Assembly: GCF_003945595.2 (NCBI RefSeq)
Contig: NW_024104618.1
Coordinates: 310,001 to 374,000 of the forward strand
Source of the DNA: Pipra filicauda
Taxonomy: Eukaryota; Chordata; Aves; Passeriformes; Pipridae
DNA length: 64,000 bases
Direction: 5' to 3'
Part shown: positions 11,960-26,100 of the stretch, piece after piece
Layout: every line of letters starts with the position of its first letter
How positions within the stretch are numbered: the stretch's first letter is position 1
Made by a program: the position numbers and the translations under genes
Notes under the pieces: model-generated
What the model saw: only the letters and a program-made list of their open reading frames with translations
Databases searched by the model: none
Told to the model about the DNA's origin: nothing

Positions 11960-12745
11960 TAGCAGGCTGAAGTGGGCTAATGGCAATCTCATGAAGTTCA
12001 GCACAGTGAAATGCTCAGTCCTGCACCTGTGGAGGAATAACCCTATGCATCAGTACATGCTGGGGGCCAACTGGTTGGAAAGCAGCTTTGCTGAAAGGGA
12101 CTTTGGGGCCCTGGTGGACAACAAGCTGTCCAAGAGCCAGCAATGTGTCCTTGTGGCAAAAAAGGCAAACATTATCCTGGGATGCATCAGGGGGAGCATG
12201 GCCGGTGGTCAAGGAAGGTGTCCTAATTCGCTCAGTACTGGTGAGGCCATGTCCTGGGCTTTCCAGTACAACAGACAGGCAGACTGACTGAAGTGAGTCC
12301 AGCAGCACCACAAAGATGATTAAGCACCTGGATTCTCTTTCATAGTGGGAGAGGCTGAGAGAACTGTGTGTTCAGCCTGGAGAAAACAAGGCTCAGGAGG
12401 ATCTCATTAATGTGAGATCAATTTTCCATCAGTTTCTCCAGTACTTAAGGAAAAAGAATGAGGGGGCCAGACTCTGCAGTAGTACCCACTGCCAGGACAA
12501 GAGGCAGTGGGCACAAAACGCATGAAATTCCATTTGAGCACAAGAAAACACTTTTATTGAGGGGGTTGTCAAGCACAGGAATAAGTTGCCAGAGAGGCTG
12601 TGGAGTTTCTGTCTGTGGAGGTACTTAAAGCCCAGCTGCATGTGGTCCAGGACAGGCTGCTGGAGTTGACCTGGCTGGAGTAAGAGGTTTGTACAAAATG
12701 AAGTCAGGAGCTCCTTTCCAACGTCAACAATTCTGCGATTCTCTG
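11960..12745 (+). mobile_element. CR1 LINE, 3' fragment (decayed)
   Basis: The sequence follows the 3' part of CR1 in order: end of the reverse transcriptase region (CTCATGAAGTTCA, then GTCCTGCACCTG), GTGGACAACAAGCTG, TTATCCTGGGATGCATCA, TTCAGCCTGGAGAA, GTTGCCAGAGAGGCTGTGG, and the terminal ATTCTGCGATTCTCTG at about 12729-12744. Frames are broken by stops and small indels, and a section near 12260-12310 is shortened, so this is an old 5'-truncated copy. No target-site duplication is clear. Confidence 0.85.
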
Positions 12746-15700
12746 TAGCTTTGTTTGACCGGTGGTCTGTGCCAAATGACAATGACAGGTTTTATGCTGA
12801 AGAAGACAGTATGTGTCTCTAGGAAGTAGTACAATGGTGTGTTTGAAAGTGCATTGTTTAATGGAACAAGCAGGCTAGAGAATTCAGGATGTTGCTGGGA
12901 ATCCTATCATGATGCAGTGTTAAGCAGTTAAATGTTTCAGCTGTCTAGTTTGGACACTCCAGTCTGCATTAACTTGCAGGCATTTTCCATGACAAACCTT
13001 CTTTAGTCTTTTGTTAAAGATTAAGAAGAAAAAGCTAGTGAAAGCATTGTGAAATAATTTTTTTAGCTGTTTATATTACATACAATATAAAATGTTGTAT
13101 AAAAGATATAATATGTATTTTTTGTTTGTTTTCTTATGTTTTATTAACTTTCCTTCTTTCATTTCTTGTCAGTATCTTATTAGATGTTAGGGAAACGTCT
13201 AACTGACACTAATTTACATGATTTGGGAGATAATAAATGCTTTTTCCCTCTTTTCCCCCAAAGTTAGCTTAAATGGCCTGACTTGAAGCTGCTCTTGTTC
13301 AGAGCTCATGAAGAGCAAAGCAGGGAGGATGCAACTCCTGATTTTGGTTCAGACTTTGACTTGAAATCTTGCTGCTGGAGAAAGGCAGGCACAGAGCATT
13401 ATCTTATCAGTCTGTTGATAAGTCTTAACAGCATTAGGCTGTTTCAGGCATTGCTGTTAGCTCTTGTTCTGGTCACGGGCTCAGTTGTTGCAAAAGATTG
13501 TCTTGACTGGTTGAGCCAGATTTTTTTTTTTTTTGTTGTTAACAGAAAGCAAAAAATGATTAAAAAGGATGGGGATTAAAATGTATATAGTGAATGGATG
13601 ACAGCAGGAACATAAGTTTTGTATTCCAGATGTTTTTCAAAGATTAATCAAAGCTGGATATTATGGCAATGTAATTTGGGTTGTCTTTGGTGGGGCTGAT
13701 CTGGCTGTTTCTCTGGATCAGGGCAGTAGTGCTGAATGATGTTGCAGTGAATCCTGGACTTCTATGTGGTGATAGTTGTCAATTATAATGGAAAGTTTCA
13801 TAATTTTCAGGTACCTGTTGTAGATCTAGTTTTAAGTAATGGCTTTTAACAGAGATCAGCATTTTTCTGACATACTCGCAATAGGCCTTTCATTTCTCTG
13901 CCCTATGGTTCTTTTGTTTGTTGGACTTGATTTCATCACAGACCTTGGGTTTTATCAGTGGGTGTTTGGACAAACTCAATGTTTCCATCTTCAACTTTTC
14001 TGGCTTCTATAAACAGTAAGTCTTCATTGGTTTATGCTTACAGATATACTTTTTCATGCTTTTAAAACACTCTTCCTGCATGGTCTGTGTGTACTTAGTT
14101 TGTTATATATATATAATATAAATGCAGTAAAAATTTCTGTGAAAATCCCTGGTTTTCTGAGATGTTGCAATAGAAAGATGTTATATTTTTTTAAAGGGTA
14201 GCTACTGGACTAATGTTCCTCTAAAGTGTTAAAGAATATTATTCTCTTTGACATGCAAAGCTATATTATTGCTAAACACTGTGATTATTGGTTTTTATGA
14301 AACTTTTCTCTCTAATGATGCGAAAAGACAGCCCTTTATTCATGTCTGTTAGTCTTACTGATAGTTACTGAACTTAGGGTGTTTTCCAGAAAATATTTAA
14401 CAACTAACCTCAGGACAAAATTATGGCTTCAATTTATAGTCTTTATGTTCTTATACAGTTTTTTCTGTATATATTTTTCCTATTTGTGTTTTATTTTTTT
14501 TAAAGATAGCAATCTGAGAAAATGGGCAAAATGCCCCAAGGTGGACTTTCTGTTAATGATCATCTTCTAGTTCAGCAAGCGTGTCTGAAGCCCTCGGAGG
14601 ACAAGGATCGTTGACATTTGAGCTAGCAGAGTAACTGGTGACAGCAGCTGGATGTCACCCTCCATGGAACGGAACCACTGGAGGAATAGGGCCAACTACC
14701 CTTTTTCAGAAATTTGTATCATGTGGATGAATTTAGGTAGATTTTGTTGAAAATAAACAGCAGTCTACCCCTGTGACACAATGTGAAACTCAGTCACCTT
14801 TGGGAGTACCAGAGATTTCCAAAGAAAACGCTTTTGCCTTTTTTTTTTTTTTTTTAGGTGACAATTAAGACAATGTATTTTTCAGTAATATTCTTCTTTG
14901 AAGACAGAAGGGCTTTGTAAATAAACACTGTATATATTTATTTTCACGTGCATGTGTGCACAGAAAGCATTTGACAGTGTCAAATGTGGTTGATGAAAAT
15001 GTGATCAGCCTTGCAATCACAAGCTACTGACAATAAGATCTTGAAAGGTTTTGGGGTAACATTTTAGAAGGCAAACTATACACTATTAATTATAGTAGAG
15101 GTCAGTTGAAGTAATATTAAAGGTAATGAAGATGGACAAAACTTTTCACAACCCCTACTGAAGCATCAGGAATTGCATTGCCTTGGGCATGTAATGTGAC
15201 CAGATACAATAGGTAGTTTATCTGATGTTGGAAGTTCTATATTCCTGTAGAGGAGATAGTCCTGCAAATTATCCAGTTATAATGCAATAATCCATCAGAC
15301 ATCTACTCCTTTTGAAGGCTATTTAATCAAATGAGCTGCAGTATAAACAAATGGTTACATATATGAGAATCCCAGAAGGATGTGACTTGGTCATTTTGTT
15401 GCTCTTCCAAACCCACTTATTTTTTTTTAATTTGCAATCACGAATTTTAGCAGGATATTTCATTCTAGTAAACATTTGACTTTTCTAAGCATCTGTATAT
15501 AAATTACTACAAAATTAATTTTTCCCATACTTTTCAAAAATAATTGGAGCTTTATGGAGGGTATTTAGGAAAGGCACCTTCTCCTTCAAGTAGTACCTGC
15601 AGCCAGAAAATAGTTTCTGTTTGCATATTAAATTGGTAGTGTTACATAAATGAACCACTCTCAAACTGCAGGGAATACTGAACAACAGTTTTGAGAAGTG

Positions 15701-18700
15701 TAACTATAGCTGTCCAGATAATGAATTAAATACTTGTAAAGTCTTTTCTCACTGAATAAAAGATAACATCAATTTCACCTGAAATGTACTTTTAAAACCA
15801 TTTTAATGAAGCTTCCACAGTTATTTTGAGTTGAGACAAATGTACTTAGTTAAAGTTGAGGAGTTATCTATTTTAAGCTAAGTGGGAATAACTTTCACAT
15901 ACTGTAGATTGAGCACAGGAAAGTTGTTACTGTTTTGGTTTAGAATTTTGTCGTAAGCTAAAGCAGTGCATCACATACAATCATGTATACAGTTTCCAGT
16001 CTAACATAAGCACTGTCTTGGTGGCTAGTGCAGAGTGTAAGAATATTGTAGATAAACTTGGTAGGAAATGATATATTTTATTCCACTTCTTTTGTGATGA
16101 AAGGAGTAATGGTGTGAGGGATTTTATTTAGGATTTTGCACTATCAGTGGTCTTGTGCTCTGGGCTGTATTCTGAATGCTCTAAGGTGGCACTATTACTG
16201 AAAGAAGCCAGCCTGCCTTCTGCAATCTTTGGCTGCTTACCCTCTCTAGCAAAAAAAACCCATGGCTTATTTTTCATGTAAATAATACATTTCATCCCAT
16301 TTTTTTGCAGTTTGTGAAAATGCTTATTCTGGCACAGGTGTGCATAGGGGCACTGAATAGGACAGGGTGCGTGTTTTTCTGTGACAAACTTGATTTAAAT
16401 TGATCATTAACATGTTTTTCCATCAGTTTAATTGCTGATTGTTCATGTTCTTTTGTTGTACTCTATCTAGAACTTCAGGTCAGGAGGTCAAGTCTGCTGG
16501 AATGTTTTCCTGTGCCTTCAGAGTGGCGTTCCCTCTGGCTCCTGCATTCATCTCCCTCCGTGTCATGCTGTTAGTACTTTCTCTGATGCATTCACTTTAA
16601 AAGCAGTATTTATGGTTTTAAATGCTCTCTCCAAAACATAAACATGAATAATTTAATTTATATGTGACATCACTGCAAGTGATATAAACATATGTAATTG
16701 TGTATAGTATGCTAGGAAAAAATTATTTCAGTCATAATACCTGTTCTCTCTAACTGATTACACTGTGTCTTTGCTAAATTCATGTAAAAGTGGAGAAATG
16801 GCAGAGAGCTTCATTTGCAGTTGACCTTTTGAAATCTGAGTATTGCTGCTTGATATATACACAGATTTTTCACTTCTGACAAGGAGAAATCTTGTGTCAT
16901 ACCCATTTATGATGTATAGACCTCTCTTTTCATATTTACATTATTTAAATAAAGAATACTGTGAGTTCTCAAAAATGCTGCCATTCAAGTGCAGACTGTA
17001 TGGCACCCAGCCTTCTGTATGGCCAGGTTAGGAATATGGCGATGATCATTTCGCCTTAACGACTGTGCTGCTACTTTTCTGATTAACGACTGGAAGCCTG
17101 ACATTATAGGACAATGAAAGACCATCTGAATTTCATTGTTTCTGAGGACATGCACAGCTTTGACAGGTCAAGACAAGGAGAAAATTAACTGGCTTTTGGC
17201 TAAAATTCCCTAATTCCTCAATTACTCTTATGAATTAATTCTGGTCTTCTTGCTCAGGAATGTCTATAAATGTGAGAAACATGAACTTTCTAATTCTTTA
17301 AGAGTACAATTGTTGATTTTTATTTAAACTCTACACTGGTATAAGTTATGGAGGCAAAATAGATTGTGGAGCTGGATTCTCTGCAAGTTGACAGCTTCCT
17401 AGATTCCAGTAGAAGCACTTGTGTCTCTAGTTAGGACAACCACTTATTTTTCGTGTTAGCAGTTTAATTGATTTCTTAAGAATGGGGATTTCTGAAGGTA
17501 ATAGGGTCTCTGAAAAATGCATTGACTAAAAATAATTCTCACAGGTGCATAATTTCGTGATCTTGTTGGCCTCATTATATCTCTAGAAGACCATTTGGTT
17601 GTTCTGTAGGGGGTGTGATCCTGGAAATTATTAGTTGAATGCTTAAGCATTATCAGTATTTGGTGTGCATAGTTGGAAAGCCTTCTATAGTTTTTTACTT
17701 TTGAAACTGCCTACTTTGAAATTAGCTATTAAAGGATGATGAATGCATAAATAGTATCACTGCATCCCAAATCAAACTTACCTGGCTGTCTTCTTGCTTC
17801 AAAATTGGATTTCGTTTACAAGGCTTTATTAATAAGCTTTCATTTAAGTTTTCAGTTTGGTATTTTTCTGGTCATCTTAACTAATATAGATAGCACTGCA
17901 ATATTTAGGATTACAAATACAGCTTTATTTAAATCAAACAGCTTTCAGTGAAATTGCATTACCTTTCTACTATTAAACACAGATTTATATGTGAGGAGTA
18001 GAACACTGAAGGTCTCTAAGTCCAATATTATAAATGTGAATGTTTCCAGTAGCTAATATTTATGCTTTTTCTTATTTTCTGAAGGGTAATATTACTTGTT
18101 AGATACTCATAGTGAAGAGTTGAATATCCTTTTCTTTGTATGAAAGTGTAACAGTCTTCCTCTGACTGATTGTGCAGTCATGACATAGCTGAGGTGAAGA
18201 TCCAACTTCAAACATTGCAAGATAAATCATTTCCACATTCTTGCTTAAGTGGCTATTTTAGTGTAGAGAAGCACATTTTCTGTTGAGTGCTAATGCCACT
18301 GTCTCCTTGACCCAAGGTCTTAACTATTTTGAGCAAAGTAGATTTGGTAGTTAGTGTAAGGAAGAGTTTGCAAGTAAAACAGTTGTGCCGTGTAGAAATT
18401 TTGAAATTTCCGTACCTTGTGGGATTGTCCTTTGATAAAAGCACTGATTGAATGAAATGTGCTTTACACAAGATATTAGAAGGCATATTCTTCTTTCTTA
18501 TTTATTGAAACTGAGGTGGGTGGCTAGGATCACAGCTATGTGTAGGTTTGTGTAAGGGACCTTAGAGAAGGGTGTGTGTTTCTCAAGTTATTTTGCCCAA
18601 CTGCTTTGGCCTTGTTTTCAGCAATGAGATCTATTAGCATGAGGCATTCCGTTTTTGCTAAAAAGGCAGGAAGTGGGAGTGTTTAATGTTGCTTAATGGA

Positions 18701-21362
18701 AAAAAGACTGTAATTTTATCTTATTTTTGCTGTTTGAGGGCAGCCCGGCAATTTACTTAAGAGAAACAAAGCCATGGAATTGTTTTTGTAGTCTTAACAG
18801 ATAAATCTCTAGAATTTTGTTAAGCAACAATGCTGGTTAAGCTTCAGTGGGTTTATTGCCACTAGGAATATAATGGAGTTAACTACAGTCAGGTACACTT
18901 AACACAAAGCTACAGCCATTTCTTCTTTTAACGTGCCACATCTCTGAGATGTGTTACTGCTTTCAGTCTGAATTGCCAGTCCTGTGTCCTGATGATGTTC
19001 CCAAGCCCTCTGGGCAGTGGCAGTCCTGTTACAGAAGAGCCTCTATTGTCCCCGGATTGTCTCAGTTCCTGGTGTCAAATTTTTCCACAAATACAGAGAG
19101 GCCTTGAACATCTGAAAGGCCTTCTAAGTTTCAAAGAGGAAGAACATTTGCAGAAACAGGGAGAAAGTATATGCAATTATTTTGCTATTCTTTTGGTTGC
19201 TCATTTTTAGTGGCTGCATAAGACAATTCTAAAACTGAGCATTTACATGGGAATAAAAAAAAAAGGACACTCTTACCCTGGTGTTTTGTGGTAATTCTCC
19301 AACTATTTTTCCAACGTAGAGCTGTGCAGCTTTATTTGCCAGAGTAGAAGGAGTGTGGAAAAAGCTCTCTGGCTGCTTCAAGCTGTTTCTCCCTTTTGCA
19401 AGAGTACTCATGAAGTACTTCTCTAGAAGAGATTGACCGTTGTTTGGAAAAGCCTTTTCCTATTTGTACTGCTTCCTTGCCTCAAAGAATAGCCTTGTAA
19501 AGGATAGATGGCATTTACCTTTAAATGAATTTTTTGTTCTTTCTAATTCAAGCCACAGCTTCAGTGAGTGGTTGTCAAGTATCATCACGCTGCTTACTTT
19601 TTAAAGGAAATGGAAAAAGTGTCTGACACAATGGCATCTGAAATGAAGCACTCAATTATCACAGTATACCAAGAACTCACCTACTGGAAATATCATGTGT
19701 GAGTGTTAAAAATAAAACATAGACTCATTTAGTCCTGAATATTTAAAAGTAGATGGCTTGAAACTGAAGAGAACAGATGGAAATGGGGTTTCCTGGGAAA
19801 TAAATATAGGTACTTCTTACAATAGGTATTTTAATAGTGTGCATAAAGAATGTGAAGTTGTTATTTAGTAATGTGAAAAATAATATCACCAATAATAAGG
19901 GTGGGTAATGACAGTCCAGCAGCATTTTCTGGCTGTCAATACAAAGGGAAAAACTATTAGTATTTCACAGATGTTTAAGTACTGTTTATGTATTTTCTCT
20001 TTCTCACTTCCAGCTGCCTGTCATTCAATGATTACTCTTTTATGTCAATGCATTATAGGGTGGACTTTCAAAGCTACTCAAGAAAGATTTCAGTACGTGA
20101 AAAGAATTTCCTGAGAATTAAATTCCTTATTGGCTTTACAGGACTCCTCAAAGGATTCAAACTTGTATTTCTTGCCCTGAACTATCTGTTGATAGTTTTT
20201 GTCTTTGTTTCTCTGCTGGCCCAACTACTACTGTGACCATTTACACACAGAAAGGGATGATTTCTTCTTTTTCTGTGTCATAGGCTAATATACAGGATCG
20301 TGGTTGTCTTTGCAGAGAAACTACTACTTCTGTTGTTGGCTTCGATCAACTAAAGCTCTGTATTTAAATTCTTAATTAAGACTTCTGTGCATGTAACTTC
20401 TTTCTTTAAAATAATACGCATCCCATGTGAAGAAAATGCTTGTTTGCAGGGTGCTGGCACTGTTATTTCCTTTGGACTGCACTGTAGGGATGTTACTTCC
20501 TTTGACTTTCTCACTGCCTGAGATAGCTTTGCAGTGCATGGTGGTAGAAAGCAGTGGGGAGCAGAGTAGCTCTGGGTTTAGAGCTGTTAGCTGTCTTCTT
20601 GTAGGATCTAAAGGCAAAAATCAGTGTTGTAAATTGTTGTCTGGGAGAAATAGCTTATCTGGGTGTTTCTGAGACATTATTGAACAACTGAAGTAAATGT
20701 TTGGATGTGTCATGAAAGCAGCCCAACATCCCAGTTAGTAGAAATTCAAATTTTTTTTATAGACAAAACCCCCAAATTAGATGATTTCTGGAAAGCTCTA
20801 AACACACGGGGGCAAATATTTCTCATGTTAAAGTGTTTACAGATATGTACTCAGGTTAACTTCTTTTTCCTGATTGCATCAGTGTTCAAAATTTTCTTTC
20901 TCATTGCAGCATGTAGCTTTGACATGTTAATTTACATAACCCAATATTTTTAGCATCTATCTCCTTGGAATGGCTGATCTCTGCTATGTTGTAGAGGAAC
21001 CTACTCCATGGAGATGCTGAATAAAAGGATCTAATTTTTTTAGTTGCCTCAAAGTTAATTTTTTGCTGTGTCCTCCTTTTGTAAAGTTCAAGGTCAGATT
21101 TATTAAAAATAATTGCGTGATTCATATCTGTGATTCACTGTTTTGTCCAGCCCATCAAAATAGAAATGGCAAGGCATACACACAGATCTGCATTGGCTTA
21201 ACTTAACCGGTTTGTTAAATAGGGAAAGCTTTAGTATGCAGATATAAACAAGGGTCTTGGAGAATCCTAAGCAGGGGAAAATTGGCTGTTTGTCAGTTTT
21301 GTAATGTTTACTCGGTTTTCCTATTGGGGAAACGGTTTTGTTTTCCAAAGCTTGTTTAAGCA
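12746..21362. other. intergenic, no gene seen
   Basis: AT-rich single-copy-looking sequence with T-runs (13521-13534, 14841-14855) and a TA-rich patch at 14104-14122. All frames are short and none shows recognisable protein character. No RNA gene was found. Confidence 0.6.
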
Positions 21363-21705
21363 TCGGTGTCGCTGTGTTGGACCCGAACGGCTCCAATGGC
21401 CCCCTGGGCTGAAGGGCTGCGGCGCTCCCGGGGTGAGGCAGAGGGGCCGTCCCGTCCTCCCGGGGGGGACTGCGCTCTCATCCCGGGGGACGGGGCTTTC
21501 TCTGGCTTTCAAGCCACTCTGTCCCTGCGTTTCCCCCAAGGGCCACCTGCAGGGACGGTTCAGCCCCTCTCTGTTCTGCTGGGCCGCATCTCGGTCCGCA
21601 GCGACCGTCGGGGCTGTGGCTCTGCGGTCCGTGCCTTCCACAGCTTTGCAGTCGGGAGCGTGGGAATACTGTAAATTCCTGCGGGGATTATGTTTTCGCT
21701 GCCGA
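21363..21705. promoter_or_regulatory. orphan CpG island, possible promoter or enhancer
   Basis: About 28 CpG dinucleotides in some 340 bases, GC-rich against an AT-rich background, more than 16 kb from the end of ZNF281. A good plus-strand donor, CGGG|GTGAGG, lies at 21429-21438, as expected if a first exon starts here. Frames over 100 codons occur on both strands, but GC-rich DNA produces these by chance. It could be the promoter of an unannotated transcript, an enhancer, or a GC-rich relic of an inserted element. Confidence 0.55.
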
Positions 21706-22005
21706 ACAGCAGCATTTCTAGCAGGGCCCTGTTACTGGGAGTGAAGTGCTGAGGGATGAAGACAAGCTGAACGGTTGAGTATTCCTGTTCCTCTTTGTTG
21801 ACTTTGGAGGCTCTGAGTACCATATTTCCATTGCATCTTCTTTCCAAGGATTTTTTGGAGAGACCATAAAGCCTTGCTCGTTCCTTGAAAGTAATCAACT
21901 TCAGCCTTCTGCAGTTTGAATGAACATCTTCAGGCAAATGTACAAAATAGTCAACAGATGTGTGTTCCCTGCCATCAAATGGGAAAGCAGTCATGGTTAA
22001 GATGC

Positions 22006-22066
22006 TTTGTTTTGGTTTGGGGTTTTTTTTGAGGAGTGGTTGTTTGTTTATTTTGGTTTTTTTTCC
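22006..22066. repeat. T/G-rich low-complexity tract
   Basis: Runs of T broken by short G clusters, with GGTTTGGGG followed by T8. No coding content. Confidence 0.8.
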
Positions 22067-22598
22067 TATATGTAAAATAGAGTATTGTCCAAGAAATACT
22101 GGAGTGAATTGGGAGTTTCCATGAAGTTGTCTTTCAGTGTTCTTTTGAAGGAATAATTTTTATTGCTAAAATTTCTGTCAGGCATTTCCTCATGTTGCAC
22201 TTTTCTGCCAAGCAATGTGATTTCTCAATCAAGCTTGTACCATCTGTTTTTATTTCAAATATTAATTGTAATTGAATACTGTGTTAGCAGAGTGACTGTA
22301 CTTGTTCCCATTTAGTAACAAGGTACATAGCTTGCTGACATCTGCACATGAATAGGTTTGAAACTTGTTGTGTCCTGTAATCATTCCTCCTCAAAGAAAA
22401 GGCTTGGTGAGGAATGAGCCCTCAGGAACTACAGACTTGATGGCATGAAGGGGTCGTCAAAATTCCTGTGATAGTTTATTAGTCAGTGGAGTCATAGTCT
22501 ATTGTTCCAGGGTACTGTCTTAAATTCGGTTATATCTGAGTTTTGCAAGTTTTACTGTATTTTAGAGCATACTGTTACCAAGTCAAGGATTCGTAGAG

Positions 22599-22715
22599 GT
22601 GGTTTTTTTGTGGGTTTTTTTGTTTGTTGGGTTGGTTGGTTGGTTTTTTGTGGGTTTTGTTGTTGTTTGGGGTTTGGCTTTTTCTTTGATTTTTTTTTTT
22701 TTTTTTTTTGGGTTG
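22599..22715. repeat. T/G-rich low-complexity tract with T20
   Basis: Alternating T-runs and G-runs, a GGTT tetranucleotide series near 22630-22645 and a T20 run at 22690-22709. Confidence 0.9.
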
Positions 22716-23083
22716 TTCTGTTTTGGTCTGATTGCTTCAATCATTCCCACCAACTAGGCAATGCTGTGAGGCATCTGTAGTTTAATCTGATCATTGTATC
22801 CCAATATAAGAATTGTTTCTTTTTCATATGGGGATGATACTGGATGATATTCTTTCTCTCCATGGCCTACAGTTCAAGGGGAGAATTTTATTGCTGGTGA
22901 TAACTTTGGGGTAATTCTTTAGAATGGAATTTGTGGTGACTTAGATGTTTTAGTATTTAAATAATTCCACTTAATTATATATTTTGTAGAAATGCTTAGT
23001 TATCATTTCAACTCTGCTTTTCATACTCTTTAGCTGAAAAGAATTTTGCAGATAATGTTTGATTTTTTTTTTTAATTAATAAT

Positions 23084-23153
23084 TATAGAATCATAAAACC
23101 ATACAATAGTTAGGGTTGGAAGTGACCTTACAGTTTTTCTAGTTCCAACGCCC
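23084..23153 (-). mobile_element. CR1 LINE, short 3'-terminal remnant
   Basis: The plus strand reads TAGAATCATAAAACC, then AGGGTTGGAAGTGACCTTA, then CTAGTTCCAACGCC. This is the reverse complement of the CR1 3' end, so the element lies on the minus strand. Only the last 70 bases remain. Confidence 0.8.
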
Positions 23154-26100
23154 AATTACTTGTAGAGAATATGCTGAATTTCTGTTCAGGTGACTGTGGA
23201 GAAGCTGAACAGCTCTAGATGTTGGTTTTCTGCCCTAAGTAAAGGAGAAAGAAATGTGCTGCAGTATCATGAAGTTGCAAAATGAACCACAGTGGCTGAA
23301 GAAGTGCAATGAACCTGATAAATTATTTTCTTGATACCGCTATGTGTAAAGGTGAAGAAAAATTAAGAAAAAGGGGAAGCTCATTTAGCAGAGTGCGTTT
23401 AAGTGTGATTTCCATCCTGCTTAGTGAAGAATCCTGATGAGCCCAAATTGTCCTTATTTTCCCTCTGCTACTGAGGTTAGGAAACTGTAGCGAGGGAGAT
23501 GAGAATAAGCTGCTTATTAATTTTGCAACAAATGAGCTGTTGCAGATAGGTAGGAAGTAACCCAAGGCTTGTCGTTCTGTTTATTTTTTTGTCTTTCATA
23601 ATGGCATGAGCTTGTTTCAAGTAGTTACAGATGTACTCACAAAAGGTTCAAAGATAATTTTTTCTTTGAGAAATATGATCTTCAAAAAAGAACCTTTCTC
23701 TGTTTTTTCTTTCTTTTTTTTTTCTTTTATTACTCTCCTCTTTTCAACCTGACCTAGTCTTTTGGACCAGCTCTCTATTCTTTTGGCCTTCTAAACAATT
23801 CAGAGTCGTGGTGTAGTCGTGTGTAATATATGTAAGCTGTATGCCACAGGTTGAAAACAATTTTATTTCTATATTAATTGTCTTATAATTTATACATATT
23901 TCTGTAGTGTTAGCATGGAAGTAGTAATTTAAAATAAATGGGTGCTGTTTCGGATATTGTTTTACATATATATCATACGAGTGAGTAGTGAATCTTATGA
24001 TGAGCAAGAGTGTGTCTCCTTCAGCAAATTGGAGTGCTGATCTCTTCCTGCATGTTCTTGTTAAAATACTCATCTGCTTCATAACTGAAGACCAAAGCAT
24101 CCAGGATACTGTGAACTATGTCTGTAAATGTTAAATAGGAATGTACTGGTGAAGAAAGAAGCAGGAAAATCATATAGCCCTTTGAGAATTTTTTTTTTTT
24201 TTATACCAAGAAACCAGCTTATTTCACTACTTTCATAGATGTCCTCTGGCTTTTCTTGCCCACAGATTTTGAAAAAGATTATGTCTATTTTTTATTATTA
24301 AAGAGTATCTTTCTCACTTTTATGAGTGTATCAGTGATGGTGAACAGAGGAAAAATGACTGAAGCACAAAGTAAGTTGTTATGCAGTAATTACTCGTGTA
24401 GTTTATTAAGCCATGCAGTGATCTTTTTCTGTCCCTACCAGTTAGCTATGTAGCAGGTTCAGTAAATAGTTCCACTCCCACATTTGAAAGTGCCTTGCTT
24501 AATACAGACTTTTGTGGTGCCTGCCCAGACTGACTTTGAGGAGAGTTGGTTCTGAACTCTTTCCCTTGCCTGTGAATCGTGCAACCCAATGTATTTTTAG
24601 TTGCTGCAGTGTATTTGCACTCTTAGATTAGCAGTAGCCTCTCCTGGAGTGGACAGTCACACATGAACAAAACTAAACCTACTGGGAATGCCACCACAGA
24701 AGATGGTGACTGTTGCCACTGATATTTTAGGGAGCCCCTTAAGGAGTGTTATGTTATGCATCTGATATCTTAATTGTTTAGGTGCAAAACATCTGAAAAG
24801 TTGTGAGTGTAAGAAACAGTCCTAAAGTACCTTAATCCTTATATTGATAGCACCACTATTGGGTTACATGGTTTTAATCCCAGAGGAGTTGTCGCCTGAC
24901 ATTAAACTGTCCAAATAGTATTTATATCTGCTGCTGCCCTGCAAGATCACTTAACCCTGCACAGCAGTTTAAAAGTAGTTAATGACAGACCCAGCATGAC
25001 TTGCCCCTTATGAATGATCACATAAGTTCGACCTGTGCTGTCATGGTTTATGGAGGAAGGCAGTTTGTCCATAGCCTGCTTCAGCCACAGCAGGTAATTT
25101 GAAATGAAATGAGACAGTTTCTACAAGCAGATTGATTTGGGAATCTTGCCTGTTCTTCCCTTTGACCCTTGACAAGTTGACACTACAAAGATTGTGACTT
25201 TAAAAAATGATTGGGTGCAAATACATTTAGGTAGATGATTTACTATGTGTTAAAGCAAGGACAGTGCATTTAGAATGGAGCTGTGAGGGAAGGTAATTGT
25301 AAACTTTAACAACTCGTGTTTTATGTTTCTGTATCTTATTAATTATCTGACTAGGTGAACCTTCTGATAACGGTAGACCAAGTACTGTATCTAATAAACT
25401 GTGTGTGAGTCCACAGATTCTGGATACTGGTATTCAGAATTTTACTTATGCAGAAATAAGTACATACGATTTAGAAATGCAACTGGAATGCTTTCTTTGA
25501 GTTTCAAGGGTTAAGTCTGAAGATGAACATCTGGATGTATAGGTCCAAAGCCGTCTTTATTGTGTTATTCTTTTGTGAATGCAGTCATGCAGATAAAAAT
25601 ATTGAAATAACAAGATTGAAGATATGATAGGTAACTGGCAAATAATGAAATAATGAAATGATACCAGAGAGAGAGAGGTAAAATCACAATTATGTGCCTA
25701 TAAATATGCTGGTCTTGCAAAGCACACCCTTTTAGTTAAAAAGAATTATGTGGACTTTATAAGACACTGTACAGAGATTTTATTTGAGTGCCTTTTTCTG
25801 ATTTATGTAATTGAATTTTTCCCCCAAAGCATTCTGTGATTAATTACATAATTTGAAAATAAATAGCTAAAATGTATTGCTTCTGAAGAATTATCCTACA
25901 GGAACCCAGGATAGTATGTAAAGCACATGTACAAATATTGCTGAAGTATGTATCATATAAATTTCATTATAATTTAAAATGGAATGTTTAATTAAATAAC
26001 AGTCCTAGAAAGCATAAACTTATCTTTGGTAAGCCACCTAGCACACAATGTGCTATGAATGTGCAGTTGTAAATGCCTAATGCAAAGTAAATGTTCGTAC

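Noticed and set aside
21560..21994. 144-codon minus-strand frame ending within the orphan CpG island
   Set aside because: It runs toward the island rather than away from it, so the island is not its promoter; no family recognised.
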